Origin: Sphingomonas cavernae
GTDB lineage: Bacteria; Pseudomonadota; Alphaproteobacteria; Sphingomonadales; Sphingomonadaceae
Assembly: GCF_003590775.1 (NCBI RefSeq)
Contig: NZ_QYUM01000004.1
Location: 372,001 to 436,000, forward strand
Direction: 5' to 3'
DNA: 64,000 nt
Made by a program: the position numbers and the translations under genes. Shown here one piece after another: positions 32,757-40,839 of the stretch. The notes under the pieces were generated by a model that saw only the letters and a program-made list of their open reading frames with translations, was not told the origin of the DNA and searched no databases. How positions within the stretch are numbered: position 1 is the stretch's first letter; the number at the start of each line of letters is the position of its first letter.

Positions 32757-32833
32757 GCACCCATAGCTCAGCTGGATAGAGCGCTGCCCTCCGAAGGCAG
32801 AGGCCAGAGGTTCGAATCCTCTTGGGTGCGCCA
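32757..32833 (+). tRNA. tRNA-Arg (CCG anticodon)
   Basis: The acceptor GCACCCA pairs with TGGGTGC. The D-arm is GCTCAGCTGGATAGAGC. The anticodon arm GCTGCCCTCCGAAGGCAG has anticodon CCG. The variable loop follows, and the T-arm contains GGTTCGAATCC. Discriminator G and encoded CCA end at 32833. No direct repeat of its 3' end was seen nearby, so there is no sign of an integrated island. Confidence 0.96.
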
Positions 32834-32944
32834 ATCCCTGAAGACCTCAGAAAATCAGCCATTCCTAAAAACACCCGACAGAAATATGTTGGGCAATCGA
32901 TGGCAAAATGGGTGGTTAGAGGCCCTGGCAATTGGAAGAACGCC

Positions 32945-33514
32945 ATGACGCTGGTTGCGGCGCTGGTCTTCTGGGCACAAGCAGCGGTCCCGCCGCCGCA
33001 AGAGCAACTCCAGGCGAATTGCGCCGCTCCGGCATACGCCACCGACATGCTGGTATGCGACGATTACGATCTCAGAGCGCGCGATGCCGAAATGGGTGCG
33101 ATGCTCACCCAACTCGACGCGACGCCGGTCACGGGTCTGCCGCCCTTGATCGAGCCGCAGGCTGAATGGTTCAAGCGCCGCAGTCGGTGCGCGTTTAAGG
33201 AGAATCATCGTCAATGCACCGCCGATGCCTATGAGGAGCGCACCATCCTGCTCCGCACACTGCTCGAACCCGACGGCGCGGAGGCGCCGCGCTACCGGTG
33301 CGCGGCTTCGTGGCTGCCTGAGGGCGCGGAGGCGCGCATCCTGCGCAAACGCGCGCTCGTCATCTGGTCGAAGGGAAAACGGATCGGCGTCGCAATGCAA
33401 CGCTTCGAACATTCGGACTGGCGCCCCTATGCATTGCTCGAAGGCACGTTCGAGCAGCCCGAAGTGGTGGGCTCAGGAACGTCTAAAATGAAGTGCATTG
33501 GCATATCGCATTGA
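32945..33514 (+). CDS. Secreted DUF1311/LprI-like protein
   Basis: 189 residues from ATG 32945, with GGAAG about six bases upstream; ATG 32900 is an alternative but would put a charged stretch before the signal. The signal peptide is MTLVAALVFWAQA. The N-terminal domain reads NCAAPAYATDMLVCDDYDLR and DAEMGAML, matching the Cys-x(n)-Cys, acidic, D-x-x-L pattern of the lysozyme-inhibitor LprI-like (DUF1311) family. Two more cysteines in RSRCAFKENHRQCTADAYEE complete the family pattern. A C-terminal half with two cysteines (YRCAASW, KCIGIS) has no clear match. A role against host lysozyme is only an inference from family name. Confidence 0.65.
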   Translation: MTLVAALVFWAQAAVPPPQEQLQANCAAPAYATDMLVCDDYDLRARDAEMGAMLTQLDATPVTGLPPLIEPQAEWFKRRSRCAFKENHRQCTADAYEERTILLRTLLEPDGAEAPRYRCAASWLPEGAEARILRKRALVIWSKGKRIGVAMQRFEHSDWRPYALLEGTFEQPEVVGSGTSKMKCIGISH

Positions 33515-33552
33515 ACGGTGACTTCCGGCCGTAGCGCGCAAGCTGAGCCGAA

Positions 33553-34221
33553 CTACACGAAGAAAAGCGAACTGAACGCCGCGTTGATCAGTGTCGCCTT
33601 GACCAATGTACGAAAGGATAGCCCCGCCGCGCGGACGCGCGTGATCTTCAGATGCTCCGAGAGCCAGACCGACTGGATCGCCATGTACCAGAGACCTGTC
33701 GCGAGCGAGAGCACCAATCCCGCAACCTGAATCTCGATCATCTTTGCCCGAAGCATGATCGAAGCGATCGTCAGCAAGAGCGCAAACAGTGCGCCCAGAT
33801 AACATTGGCTGAAAAATGGTGCGCGCAGCGTCTTGCGGTCGAGCGGCTGGTCGCTGCGCTTGAGCAGGCCAAGCGCGAACATCAAGGGGTAGATGCTGAA
33901 CAAGACAACCTGCAGGATCAGCAAATTTTCCTGCGAGCCCCCGAGGAGCGCCGCAACGCCGCCCCGTCGCTCCTGATCCTCGGCATGAAAGGTGATTTGC
34001 AGGCCATGCGCGATCAGGATGGTCAGCATCAGGAACATCGGCGGGCTGAGCGTGTCGATATATTGCTCTTCCGGCTTGTCGCTTTGCTCGTGATCGGAAT
34101 AGTCGATCATCCTGCCCGGATGGCGGATCACCTGCCACATCGTGCGAGGGTAGAAGATCAGCCAGGTCATCACCTCGTAAAGCAGGTCTTCGATCGAACG
34201 CAGAATCGTGAAGAAGCTCAT
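33553..34221 (-). CDS. Multi-spanning inner-membrane protein of unknown function
   Basis: 222 residues from ATG 34221, preceded by a purine-rich GGAGGG. After an amphipathic start (SFFTILRSIEDLLYEVMTWL) there is a positively charged loop and SPPMFLMLTILIAHGLQITF. Three to four further membrane segments follow (around ILQVVLFSIYPLMFALGLL, GALFALLLTIASIM, VAGLVLSLATGLWYMA). The layout recalls Yip1-like permease-type membrane proteins, but no signature is strong enough to name it. It is in the same direction as the PliG-like gene, with a 170-base gap holding nothing notable. Confidence 0.7.
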   Translation of the reverse strand: MSFFTILRSIEDLLYEVMTWLIFYPRTMWQVIRHPGRMIDYSDHEQSDKPEEQYIDTLSPPMFLMLTILIAHGLQITFHAEDQERRGGVAALLGGSQENLLILQVVLFSIYPLMFALGLLKRSDQPLDRKTLRAPFFSQCYLGALFALLLTIASIMLRAKMIEIQVAGLVLSLATGLWYMAIQSVWLSEHLKITRVRAAGLSFRTLVKATLINAAFSSLFFV

Positions 34222-34391
34222 TCCCTCCCCCTTCCGAAAAAAGGGCCGACTTGCGGCCTCCGGCACATCTCGACTGGTTGCGGCCTGGAACTCGCCCGCA
34301 ACGCCCACGCACGCCACATTGTTGATGCCCTCGCGGCGCCACGCTCGACGGTTTCCAGCAATCAGGACACCAGGAGCAAGGTCCGAAATGC

Positions 34392-34790
34392 TTATTTGAT
34401 ACCGAACGTCAGCGTGTATTTGCCAACCTCGTTCCGGCGCGCGGCATTGCGCATCAGGAAAACGCGCACCTGATAGTCGCCGCTCGCGGGCAACTTGCCC
34501 TTGAAACTGTTGCCGTTGATCGTTCCGTCGAACAGCGCCTCGTCGGCGGCTGGCGCCATGACGGTGAAATAGTTCGAGGCGTTCGAGGTCTTGAGGGTGA
34601 CCGTCATCGTCTGCCCGGCGCGCGCGCCGATCACATAGATCGCAGTATCATAACCCTTGACCGACCCCGTGATGGCTTTGGACGTTGCGCCCTTGGCGAA
34701 CTCTACCCTCGTCGTCCGCGTCGCGTCCTGCGCGACGACCGGCGTAGCTGCCAGCATCGCGGCCGCGCAAATCGCTGCAATATGTTTCAT
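34392..34790 (-). CDS. Secreted PliG-like protein (g-type lysozyme inhibitor-like fold)
   Basis: 132 residues from ATG 34790, preceded by GGAGGATGAG. The signal peptide is MKHIAAICAAAMLAATPVVA. The mature domain reads VEFAKGATSKAITGSVKGYD, YVIGARAGQTMTVTLK, LPASGDYQVRVFLMRNAAR and YTLTFGIK. This parallels the E. coli PliG periplasmic inhibitor (GYD.., AxxGQ, SGxY, RNxAR), from memory. The SGxY loop motif of lysozyme inhibitors is present as SGDY. The same fold also occurs in pre-peptidase-like domains without inhibitor activity, so the role stays open. Confidence 0.65.
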   Translation of the reverse strand: MKHIAAICAAAMLAATPVVAQDATRTTRVEFAKGATSKAITGSVKGYDTAIYVIGARAGQTMTVTLKTSNASNYFTVMAPAADEALFDGTINGNSFKGKLPASGDYQVRVFLMRNAARRNEVGKYTLTFGIK

Positions 34791-34896
34791 CTCATCCTCC
34801 ATCGTTGCAGAGCTTGGCATGGCTTGGGCAGTGCGGTGAGCAAAAAACTACTCGCGCGCGGGAAATACCAGAGAGGGGATTTTTGCAGGGCACAAT

Positions 34897-36081
34897 TCAA
34901 AAGGCTTCGCCGATACCGAGATAGACGCCGTGATCGTTCTTTCCGATCGCCACGTCGAGGCGGAGATGGACGTCATTATTCTTGAACGGCCGATAGCGCA
35001 CGCCCACCCCCGCTGCGGGAAGCACATTACCATCGTCCAGAAAATCGCCGACCGAAGGCGCAATGCCACCCACGCCGAAAAAGGCGACGCCGCCCCAGCG
35101 CTTCGCGAACTGATGGCGTAATTCGCCCTGGACCGCCCAACTGGCGCCATCACGATAACGGCCGCTTGGATATCCGCGCAGGACCCCGCTCGAGCCAAAC
35201 AGGCACAGGTCGTAATAGGGCGCCTCGCCGCCCGTCGAACAGAGCGTCCCGTTCACTGCAAACACCGTGTCGGAACCGAAGGGAAGATATGCGCTGCCCA
35301 CAAGCGTGAGCTTGTTGTGCTCATAACTGTCCCCCAGAGCCTTGGTGCCGAACAGCCAGGTGGCGACGCCGTAAACGCCACTGTGCGGCTGGGTGTGGCT
35401 GTCGCGCGTGTCATAAGCGATCATCGGGCCCAGCATGGACAAGGTGCTGTGCAGTTGATCGGCGGGCGGCGGCGACGTGGACGGCGGCGGCGTGGCCCCC
35501 GTGTCCCTTGGCGCGGCGTCGGTCGCAGTGAGTTTGTAGCGCAAGCCGACAAAGCCGTGCGGAAAGGCGCGCATCTGTGCACGCACCTGAAAGCTGAATT
35601 TCTCGCTGGCAAGTTCAAGCGCCTCACCACGATCGCCGTCTTCGGCTCCGATTCCATAGAATTTGCTGCGCGCATCGAAATAGGAAAATGTCGCATTGAC
35701 CCGGAACCGGTCCTTGTCGAACGACATGGTGTGGAATGCGCCGAAGCCCTTGGAGCCGCCGCTGCTCCAGATGAGGCCGCCGCCCGTGACCCATTGGTGC
35801 GGCCCATTGTTGGGATTGTAGAAAGCAACGCCTCCCACCGCGAGCCCTGTCCCGGTCGTCGGACTGGAAAAGGGCACGGGCGCGATCAGCAAATCCCTCT
35901 TCTTTTTCGTCTTTTCGACCGAGCGCGGCTCCACGCTGGCGGGATCGATGGCCGCGTCCCCCGGGCGAGGCCGAATGGTTTCATCTATCGGGCCCTGCTG
36001 TGCGGACGCCGGTACGGCGATCATCGCAAGCGCCACGGTTGCGAGACCCTTCTGCGAGGAAAGCCGAATTGAAAGCTCCAT
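34897..36081 (-). CDS. BamA/TamA-like outer-membrane barrel without POTRA domains
   Basis: 394 residues from ATG 36081, with GGAGG seven bases upstream. A signal peptide ends at about VPASAQ. A short proline-rich linker follows, then the barrel opens PVPFSSPTTGTGLAVGGVAF. The Omp85 loop-6 signature appears as VLRGYPSGRYRD (RGY in place of VRGF). The last strand ends GVYLGIGEAF with a terminal phenylalanine. BamA and TamA carry three to five POTRA domains before the barrel; here there is room for none. This short-barrel group is annotated as bacterial surface antigen. A proline/threonine-rich loop (TGATPPPSTSPPPADQ) sits mid-barrel. Confidence 0.82.
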   Translation of the reverse strand: MELSIRLSSQKGLATVALAMIAVPASAQQGPIDETIRPRPGDAAIDPASVEPRSVEKTKKKRDLLIAPVPFSSPTTGTGLAVGGVAFYNPNNGPHQWVTGGGLIWSSGGSKGFGAFHTMSFDKDRFRVNATFSYFDARSKFYGIGAEDGDRGEALELASEKFSFQVRAQMRAFPHGFVGLRYKLTATDAAPRDTGATPPPSTSPPPADQLHSTLSMLGPMIAYDTRDSHTQPHSGVYGVATWLFGTKALGDSYEHNKLTLVGSAYLPFGSDTVFAVNGTLCSTGGEAPYYDLCLFGSSGVLRGYPSGRYRDGASWAVQGELRHQFAKRWGGVAFFGVGGIAPSVGDFLDDGNVLPAAGVGVRYRPFKNNDVHLRLDVAIGKNDHGVYLGIGEAF

Positions 36082-36242
36082 GAAGGATCCTCCACCGCGC
36101 CCTGCGGGAACCCCAATCCATTACCAGTCCCGTGGCGGAGGTATATCGGGACAAACCCCATGCCAGCATTGCCTGACCGTCGCGGCCGATGTCGCGTGGC
36201 GCACCATCCGGCATAAAATCGGGAGATTCATGACGCCGACCC

Positions 36243-36254
36243 GGGGTTAACCCC
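36243..36254. promoter_or_regulatory. 12-base perfect palindrome in the divergent promoter region
   Basis: GGGGTTAACCCC is a perfect palindrome in the 283-base gap between the divergent Omp85-like and DUF1622 genes. It could be a regulator site. The rest of the gap shows no gene or other structure. Confidence 0.3.
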
Positions 36255-36364
36255 AATGCCAACGCCGCTCCGCACATAGTAATCATGCACCTCCATTCCT
36301 TGGGGGCGCTAGCGGAGTTCGCCCGCGACCAATGCGCCGCCGCCGGAACAAGGGTACGAAATCC

Positions 36365-36724
36365 ATGGAAGAATCGCTCAAGATCGCCGCATCCTATTCG
36401 GCGCTCATGCTCGAAATAACGGTGGTGATCATCGTTGCCTACGGCGCGATCGAGGCGCTCGTCCGGGTTGTCACGCACCTTGTTACACAGCGCCCCGGCA
36501 CCTGGTCGCGGCGCGAGGTCTGGCTTCGCTTTGCGACCTGGATTCTGCTCGCGCTAGAATTCGCACTGGGCGCGGACATCATTCGGACCGCGGTGGCGCC
36601 AACCTGGGACGATATCGGCAAGCTCGCCTCGATCGCGGCGATCCGCACCGGGCTCAGCTTCTTTCTCGAGCGCGATATCTCCGAGATGGGCGAACCGTCG
36701 GCGTCCGCGGGCAAGCAACCCTGA
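36365..36724 (+). CDS. DUF1622 family membrane protein
   Basis: 119 residues from ATG 36365. Hydrophobic helix one is MLEITVVIIVAYGAIEAL. The family core LALEFALGADIIRTAVAPTW is followed by DDIGKLASIAAIRTGLSFFL and ERDI. DUF1622 proteins are small two- to three-helix inner-membrane proteins of unknown role. The gene is convergent with the DUF202 gene 18 bases later; both encode small membrane proteins with unknown functions. Confidence 0.85.
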   Translation: MEESLKIAASYSALMLEITVVIIVAYGAIEALVRVVTHLVTQRPGTWSRREVWLRFATWILLALEFALGADIIRTAVAPTWDDIGKLASIAAIRTGLSFFLERDISEMGEPSASAGKQP

Positions 36725-36742
36725 ACGCCCACGGAACCTCGT

Positions 36743-37141
36743 TCAGATCAATCTGGTGGCAATGGTGACGAACAACGCCACGCCTGCAATCGACATCATC
36801 AGCGCCATGATCAGGATGGGGCGGCCCAGGCGGAACTCTTCGGTTTGCTTGAGGTCCTTCAGCGTCGCCCAATAGCTTATCGTTCCCAGCACGATGGCGA
36901 GCGTCCCCATGCCGGTGAGGAACATCCCCACCTGCTGAGGACTGTTCGGGTGCGCGAGGTCCCGGTGGGAGCCAATGCCCTCGAGAAACTTGTAGATGGT
37001 GAAGCCGAAACTGAACATGGACAGCGCTGTGCGCAGCCAGGCCATCAGCGTCCGGTCCGCGGCCATGATCGTTCTGATCTGACCCATATCGCTTGGAAGA
37101 CCCGGCGCTTTCACGTGTGACACAGTTTCACTCACAGGCAT
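36743..37141 (-). CDS. DUF202/YidH family inner-membrane protein
   Basis: 132 residues from ATG 37141, with GGAG upstream. The DUF202 signature IMAADRTLMAWLRTALSMFS is clear, followed by a first helix (FGFTIYKFLEGI). Two more membrane helices follow (MFLTGMGTLAIVLGTISYW and ILIMALMMSIAGVALFVTI). E. coli YidH is a homologue of unknown function. The gene is convergent with the DUF1622 gene. Confidence 0.9.
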   Translation of the reverse strand: MPVSETVSHVKAPGLPSDMGQIRTIMAADRTLMAWLRTALSMFSFGFTIYKFLEGIGSHRDLAHPNSPQQVGMFLTGMGTLAIVLGTISYWATLKDLKQTEEFRLGRPILIMALMMSIAGVALFVTIATRLI

Positions 37142-37235
37142 TGGCTATCTCCTGGCATACGCATCCAAGCGCACGGCGCATTCCACCCGCGCGCATGCTC
37201 AGCTTGCGCGGTATTTATGGGGACGTCTACACCTA

Positions 37236-37264
37236 GATAAGGGCGTTGCTGCCCGCTCCTTATC
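37236..37264 (-). terminator. Hairpin downstream of the GST gene
   Basis: In the reverse direction GATAAGGAGCG (37264-37254) pairs with CGCCCTTATC (37245-37236), starting two bases after the GST stop codon. The stem is good, but no T-tract follows, so termination is only suggested. Confidence 0.4.
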
Positions 37265-37266
37265 GC

Positions 37267-38004
37267 TCAGAGCGCCATGATGCCGCGTCGCGGTTCTCGC
37301 GTCCCGACCGATTCAGCGGTTAAAGTCGCTCCGGCGTCGAGCAACGCCTGCCGTCGTCCCCCGACGCTGGTGCCAAGCTGCGCGTTTTCGAAGGGCATGA
37401 GGCTCGCGAGCGCTTGATGCGCAAAGGCGCGGTCCAGAAAAGACGCGACGCGGGGCCACTGCGCCGCGTCGACCGTAAATCCGGCATAGGCCGCGTTGCG
37501 GAAAAAGGAGGCGATTGCGATATCGGCAAGACCTATGTCGCCGAACAGGAAAGCGTCCGCGGGAAGCTGCCCCTCCAGATAATCCAAGACCGACGGCACA
37601 TCCTCGGCCAAAGTCTTCTCGACGCGTGCATCGTCGCCGGGCTCCTTCCATACGGCTGGATGAACGACACGCTGATAGAACAAGCCCCAGATGAATATGT
37701 CGCCGAGGCGCGTGTCCGCGAACTCCTCCAGCCAGCGTGCACGCGCACGATCGCGGATATCCGCAGGCAAGAGCGGGTGCCCCGGATAGGCTTCCTCGAG
37801 ATAGGCGCAGATCACCGATGAATCGCAGATCTCGAGATCCCCGTCGATCAACACGGGGATGCGGCGCAGCGGGCTTATCCGCCCAAAATCGTCGTTACCG
37901 AAAAAGGGGGTGATCGGGTCGATCTCATAGTCCAGCCCCTTGAGCGCGACGCAGGCGAGAACCTTGCGCACATAAGGACTTACAAAACTGCCGATGATTT
38001 TCAT
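37267..38004 (-). CDS. Glutathione S-transferase family protein
   Basis: 245 residues from ATG 38004 with AAGGAG about seven bases upstream. The thioredoxin-like N-terminal domain reads KIIGSFVSPYVRKVLACVAL, with RIPVLIDGDLEICDSSVICA carrying the cis-proline and the E/D-S glutathione-binding pair. The C-terminal helical domain includes the capping motif IGLADIAIASFF. The residue near position 8-10 (SFVSPYVRK) suggests a serine or tyrosine catalytic type. Substrate unknown. The gene is divergent from the penicillin-binding protein gene. Confidence 0.9.
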   Translation of the reverse strand: MKIIGSFVSPYVRKVLACVALKGLDYEIDPITPFFGNDDFGRISPLRRIPVLIDGDLEICDSSVICAYLEEAYPGHPLLPADIRDRARARWLEEFADTRLGDIFIWGLFYQRVVHPAVWKEPGDDARVEKTLAEDVPSVLDYLEGQLPADAFLFGDIGLADIAIASFFRNAAYAGFTVDAAQWPRVASFLDRAFAHQALASLMPFENAQLGTSVGGRRQALLDAGATLTAESVGTREPRRGIMAL

Positions 38005-38186
38005 GCGCCGCTCCTTGGCGCGAGAATGAAACGCGGCGGGGGCGATGACAAGAGCGCGGCCGTCGGAGCCGGGCGGACCCGGGCTGTCTGTGCCCACATC
38101 CGCTCCACCGCATGCCCCCGCCTTGCGACAGGGCGCGCGCTGACCCGGCTGGCAAAGCCGGCAAAACTTGCTAGAGCCGAAAGCCT

Positions 38187-40730
38187 ATGACCGAAGCGGC
38201 GCCCGAGAATTTCAGTTACCGGTTGAAGCGTGAGGCGAGCGGCCTGCTCGACCGGCTGAGGCCGTGGTGGGACAAGCGCTGGGTGCGCATCCTTGCCTGG
38301 CTGGGGCTGGCGGGATTGCTCGGCTTGCTTCTCATCTGGGTGGTTTTCGCGCGCAATCTGCCGTCGGCGGACACACTGCTGACCTATGAGCCGCCGCTGC
38401 CCACCAATGTGCGTGCGATCGATGGTGCCCCAGTGCACAGCTATGCCCGCGAACGCCGCGTTCAACTGAGCTTCGACGAATATCCGCCGCTGCTCGTCAA
38501 CTCATATCTTGCCGCGGAAGACCGCACTTTCTTCGAGCATGGCGGGCTGGACTATCCGGGTATCATCACCGCGATCTTCACCAACCTGACCAATTCGGGG
38601 CGCCCCATCGGCGCGTCGACGATCACGCAACAGGTGGCGAAGAACCTGCTGCTCACCAACGAGCTCAGCTATGTCCGCAAGGTCAAGGAGGCGTTCCTCG
38701 CCAAGCGGATCGAATCGGTGCTCACCAAGCAGCAGATCATGGAGCTGTATCTCAACCAGATCGCGCTTGGCCGGAACAGCTTCGGCGTCCAGGCCGCGGC
38801 GCGCGCCTATTTCGACAAGGACGTGGGCGACCTTCAACTCCACGAAATGGCGTTCCTCGCGATCCTGCCCAAGGCCCCCTCCACCTACAGCCGCGCCTCC
38901 AATGCCGACAAGGCAATCGCGCGGCGCAACTGGGTGCTGGGCGAAATGAAGCGCAACGGCTTCATCGACGAAGCGCAGATGCAGAGCGCGCAGGCGCAGC
39001 CGCTGGGGCTGCTGCCCTATGTCGGGCGACGCGAGCAACGTGTCGGCGGCTACTTCATCGAGGAGGTTCGCCGCCAGCTCATCGAGAAATTCGGCGAAAG
39101 CGACGATGGCGGCAAGAACAGGAACAGCGTCTATTCGGGCGGGCTCTGGGTGCGCACATCGCTCGCCCCGGCGATGCAGGAATATATGACCGAGGCGCTG
39201 CGTGCCGGGCTGATTCGCTATGATCGCGGCAAGGGCTGGAGCGGCCCGATCAACAAGAAACCGATCGAGGTCGGCGAAGGCTGGAACCGCAATCTGCTCG
39301 CGACCAATGTCGGCATCGGCTACCAGAATTGGGAAGCTGCAGTGGTGCTTTCCAAATCGGGAGGCAGTGCAGAACTGGGCTTCGCCAATGGCAGCACCGG
39401 CACGCTTCCTTCGGGCAATGCGCAGATGCCGAAGCGCGGCACGGGCACCAGCGCCTTCCAGGCGATGAAGCCGGGCGATATCATCGCGGTCGAAAAGCAG
39501 GGCGGCGTCTATTCGCTGCGCAACATCCCCGAAATATCGGGCGGCATGGTCGCGCAGAACCCGCATACGGGCCAGGTGCTCGCGATGCAGGGCGGCTTCG
39601 ATTCGCGCATCCAGAGCTATAACCGCGCGACGCAGGCCGAACGCCAGCCGGGTTCGACCTTCAAGCCGATCGCCTATTCCGCTGCGCTCGACAGCGGCAT
39701 GACGCCCGCCTCGATCATCGTCGATGGGCCCTTCTGCGTCTATCAGGGCGCACGACTGGGGCAGAAATGCTTCCGCAACTTCGGCAATATGCGCGGCGCG
39801 GGGCCGCAGACGATGCGCTGGGGGCTCGAACAGTCGCGCAATCTGATGACGGTGCGTGCCGCCTCGCAGACGGGCATGGACAAGGTGGTGAAGACCGCCG
39901 CAGCCTTGGGCGTGAGCCAACCGGGCAAGACCTATCCCGCGGTGCTTGCGATCGCATTGGGCGCGGGTGACACCACGGTGATGCGGCTGACCAACGCCTA
40001 TTCAGTCCTCGCAAACAACGGCAAGGCGCTGTCCCCCAGCCTGATCGACTATGTCCAGGATCGCCGCGGCAAGGTAATCTTCAAGGCCGATACGCGGCCC
40101 TGCGAACGCTGCAACATGAAGGACTGGGACGGCAAGGCCATGCCCCGCCCGCCGCTGCGCCGTAAGCAGGCGCTCGATCCGATGACCGCCTATCAGATGG
40201 TCCATATGCTCGAAGGCGTGGTCCAGCGCGGCACCGCCACCGTGCTGCGCGACCTCAATCGCCCGATCTTCGGCAAGACGGGGACCTCTTCGGGCCCGAC
40301 CAATGTTTGGTTCGTCGGCGGTTCCGCCGATCTGGTGGCGGGCGTCTATATGGGTTTCGACCAGCCTCGCCCGATGGGTGGCTATGCGCAGGGCGGCACG
40401 CTGGCTGCCCCCATCTTCAAGCAGTTTGCGCAAAAGGCGATGAAGGACATGCCAGTCGTCCCCTTCCGAGCGCCGGAGGGCCTCCGCATGGTCCGGATCG
40501 ACCGCAAGTCGGGCCGCAAGGTTTTCGGCGCGTGGCCGACCGATGATCCGAAGGCCGCGGTGATATGGGAGGCGTTCAAGCCCGAAAGCGAACCACGCCG
40601 CTCGATCCGTCGCGAAGAAGTCGCCCAGGCGAAAAAGGCCGAGGACCGCGCGGCCGCTGCCGCTGGCAACGCGACCGCCCGCCCCGCGACCGACAGCGAG
40701 TTCTTGCAAAGTCAGGACGGGATTTACTAG
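38187..40730 (+). CDS. mrcA: Bifunctional penicillin-binding protein 1A-type (transglycosylase/transpeptidase)
   Basis: 847 residues from ATG 38187. A single membrane helix is at about 33-53 after a short cytoplasmic stretch. The GT51 domain has the catalytic glutamate in LAAEDRTFFEHGGLDYPG (E111), GASTITQQVAKNLLL and RKVKEAFLAKRIE. The transpeptidase domain has the serine motif in RQPGSTFKPIAYSAALD, SRN in LEQSRNLMTVRAA, and KTGTSSGPTNVWFVGG. It polymerises and cross-links peptidoglycan in the periplasm. The C-terminal tail from about 790 is alanine/lysine rich. A PBP1A name fits, although class A subtype is judged from motifs only. A palindromic element follows before prfB. Confidence 0.93.
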   Translation: MTEAAPENFSYRLKREASGLLDRLRPWWDKRWVRILAWLGLAGLLGLLLIWVVFARNLPSADTLLTYEPPLPTNVRAIDGAPVHSYARERRVQLSFDEYPPLLVNSYLAAEDRTFFEHGGLDYPGIITAIFTNLTNSGRPIGASTITQQVAKNLLLTNELSYVRKVKEAFLAKRIESVLTKQQIMELYLNQIALGRNSFGVQAAARAYFDKDVGDLQLHEMAFLAILPKAPSTYSRASNADKAIARRNWVLGEMKRNGFIDEAQMQSAQAQPLGLLPYVGRREQRVGGYFIEEVRRQLIEKFGESDDGGKNRNSVYSGGLWVRTSLAPAMQEYMTEALRAGLIRYDRGKGWSGPINKKPIEVGEGWNRNLLATNVGIGYQNWEAAVVLSKSGGSAELGFANGSTGTLPSGNAQMPKRGTGTSAFQAMKPGDIIAVEKQGGVYSLRNIPEISGGMVAQNPHTGQVLAMQGGFDSRIQSYNRATQAERQPGSTFKPIAYSAALDSGMTPASIIVDGPFCVYQGARLGQKCFRNFGNMRGAGPQTMRWGLEQSRNLMTVRAASQTGMDKVVKTAAALGVSQPGKTYPAVLAIALGAGDTTVMRLTNAYSVLANNGKALSPSLIDYVQDRRGKVIFKADTRPCERCNMKDWDGKAMPRPPLRRKQALDPMTAYQMVHMLEGVVQRGTATVLRDLNRPIFGKTGTSSGPTNVWFVGGSADLVAGVYMGFDQPRPMGGYAQGGTLAAPIFKQFAQKAMKDMPVVPFRAPEGLRMVRIDRKSGRKVFGAWPTDDPKAAVIWEAFKPESEPRRSIRREEVAQAKKAEDRAAAAAGNATARPATDSEFLQSQDGIY

Positions 40731-40751
40731 GGCCACGCGATGTAATTTCCA

Positions 40752-40817
40752 CGTCATGCCAGCGCAGGCTGGCGTCTTGCGTGGCCACCAGAGATGCCAG
40801 CCTGCGCTGGCATGACG
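40752..40817. repeat. Dispersed palindromic element with 22-base perfect arms
   Basis: A perfect 22-base inverted repeat spans 40752-40773 and 40796-40817, beginning CGTCATGCCAGCGCAGGC and ending TGCGCTGGCATGACG, with a 22-base centre. It lies in the 109-base gap between the penicillin-binding protein and prfB and ends 22 bases before the prfB ATG. As RNA it would form a long stem upstream of the release-factor gene. Confidence 0.85.
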
Positions 40818-40839
40818 AGACTATTTTGGAGAACACACC

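Noticed and set aside
32757-32945. Integration site at tRNA-Arg(CCG)
   Set aside because: No direct repeat of the tRNA 3' end and no integrase gene were found downstream in the window.
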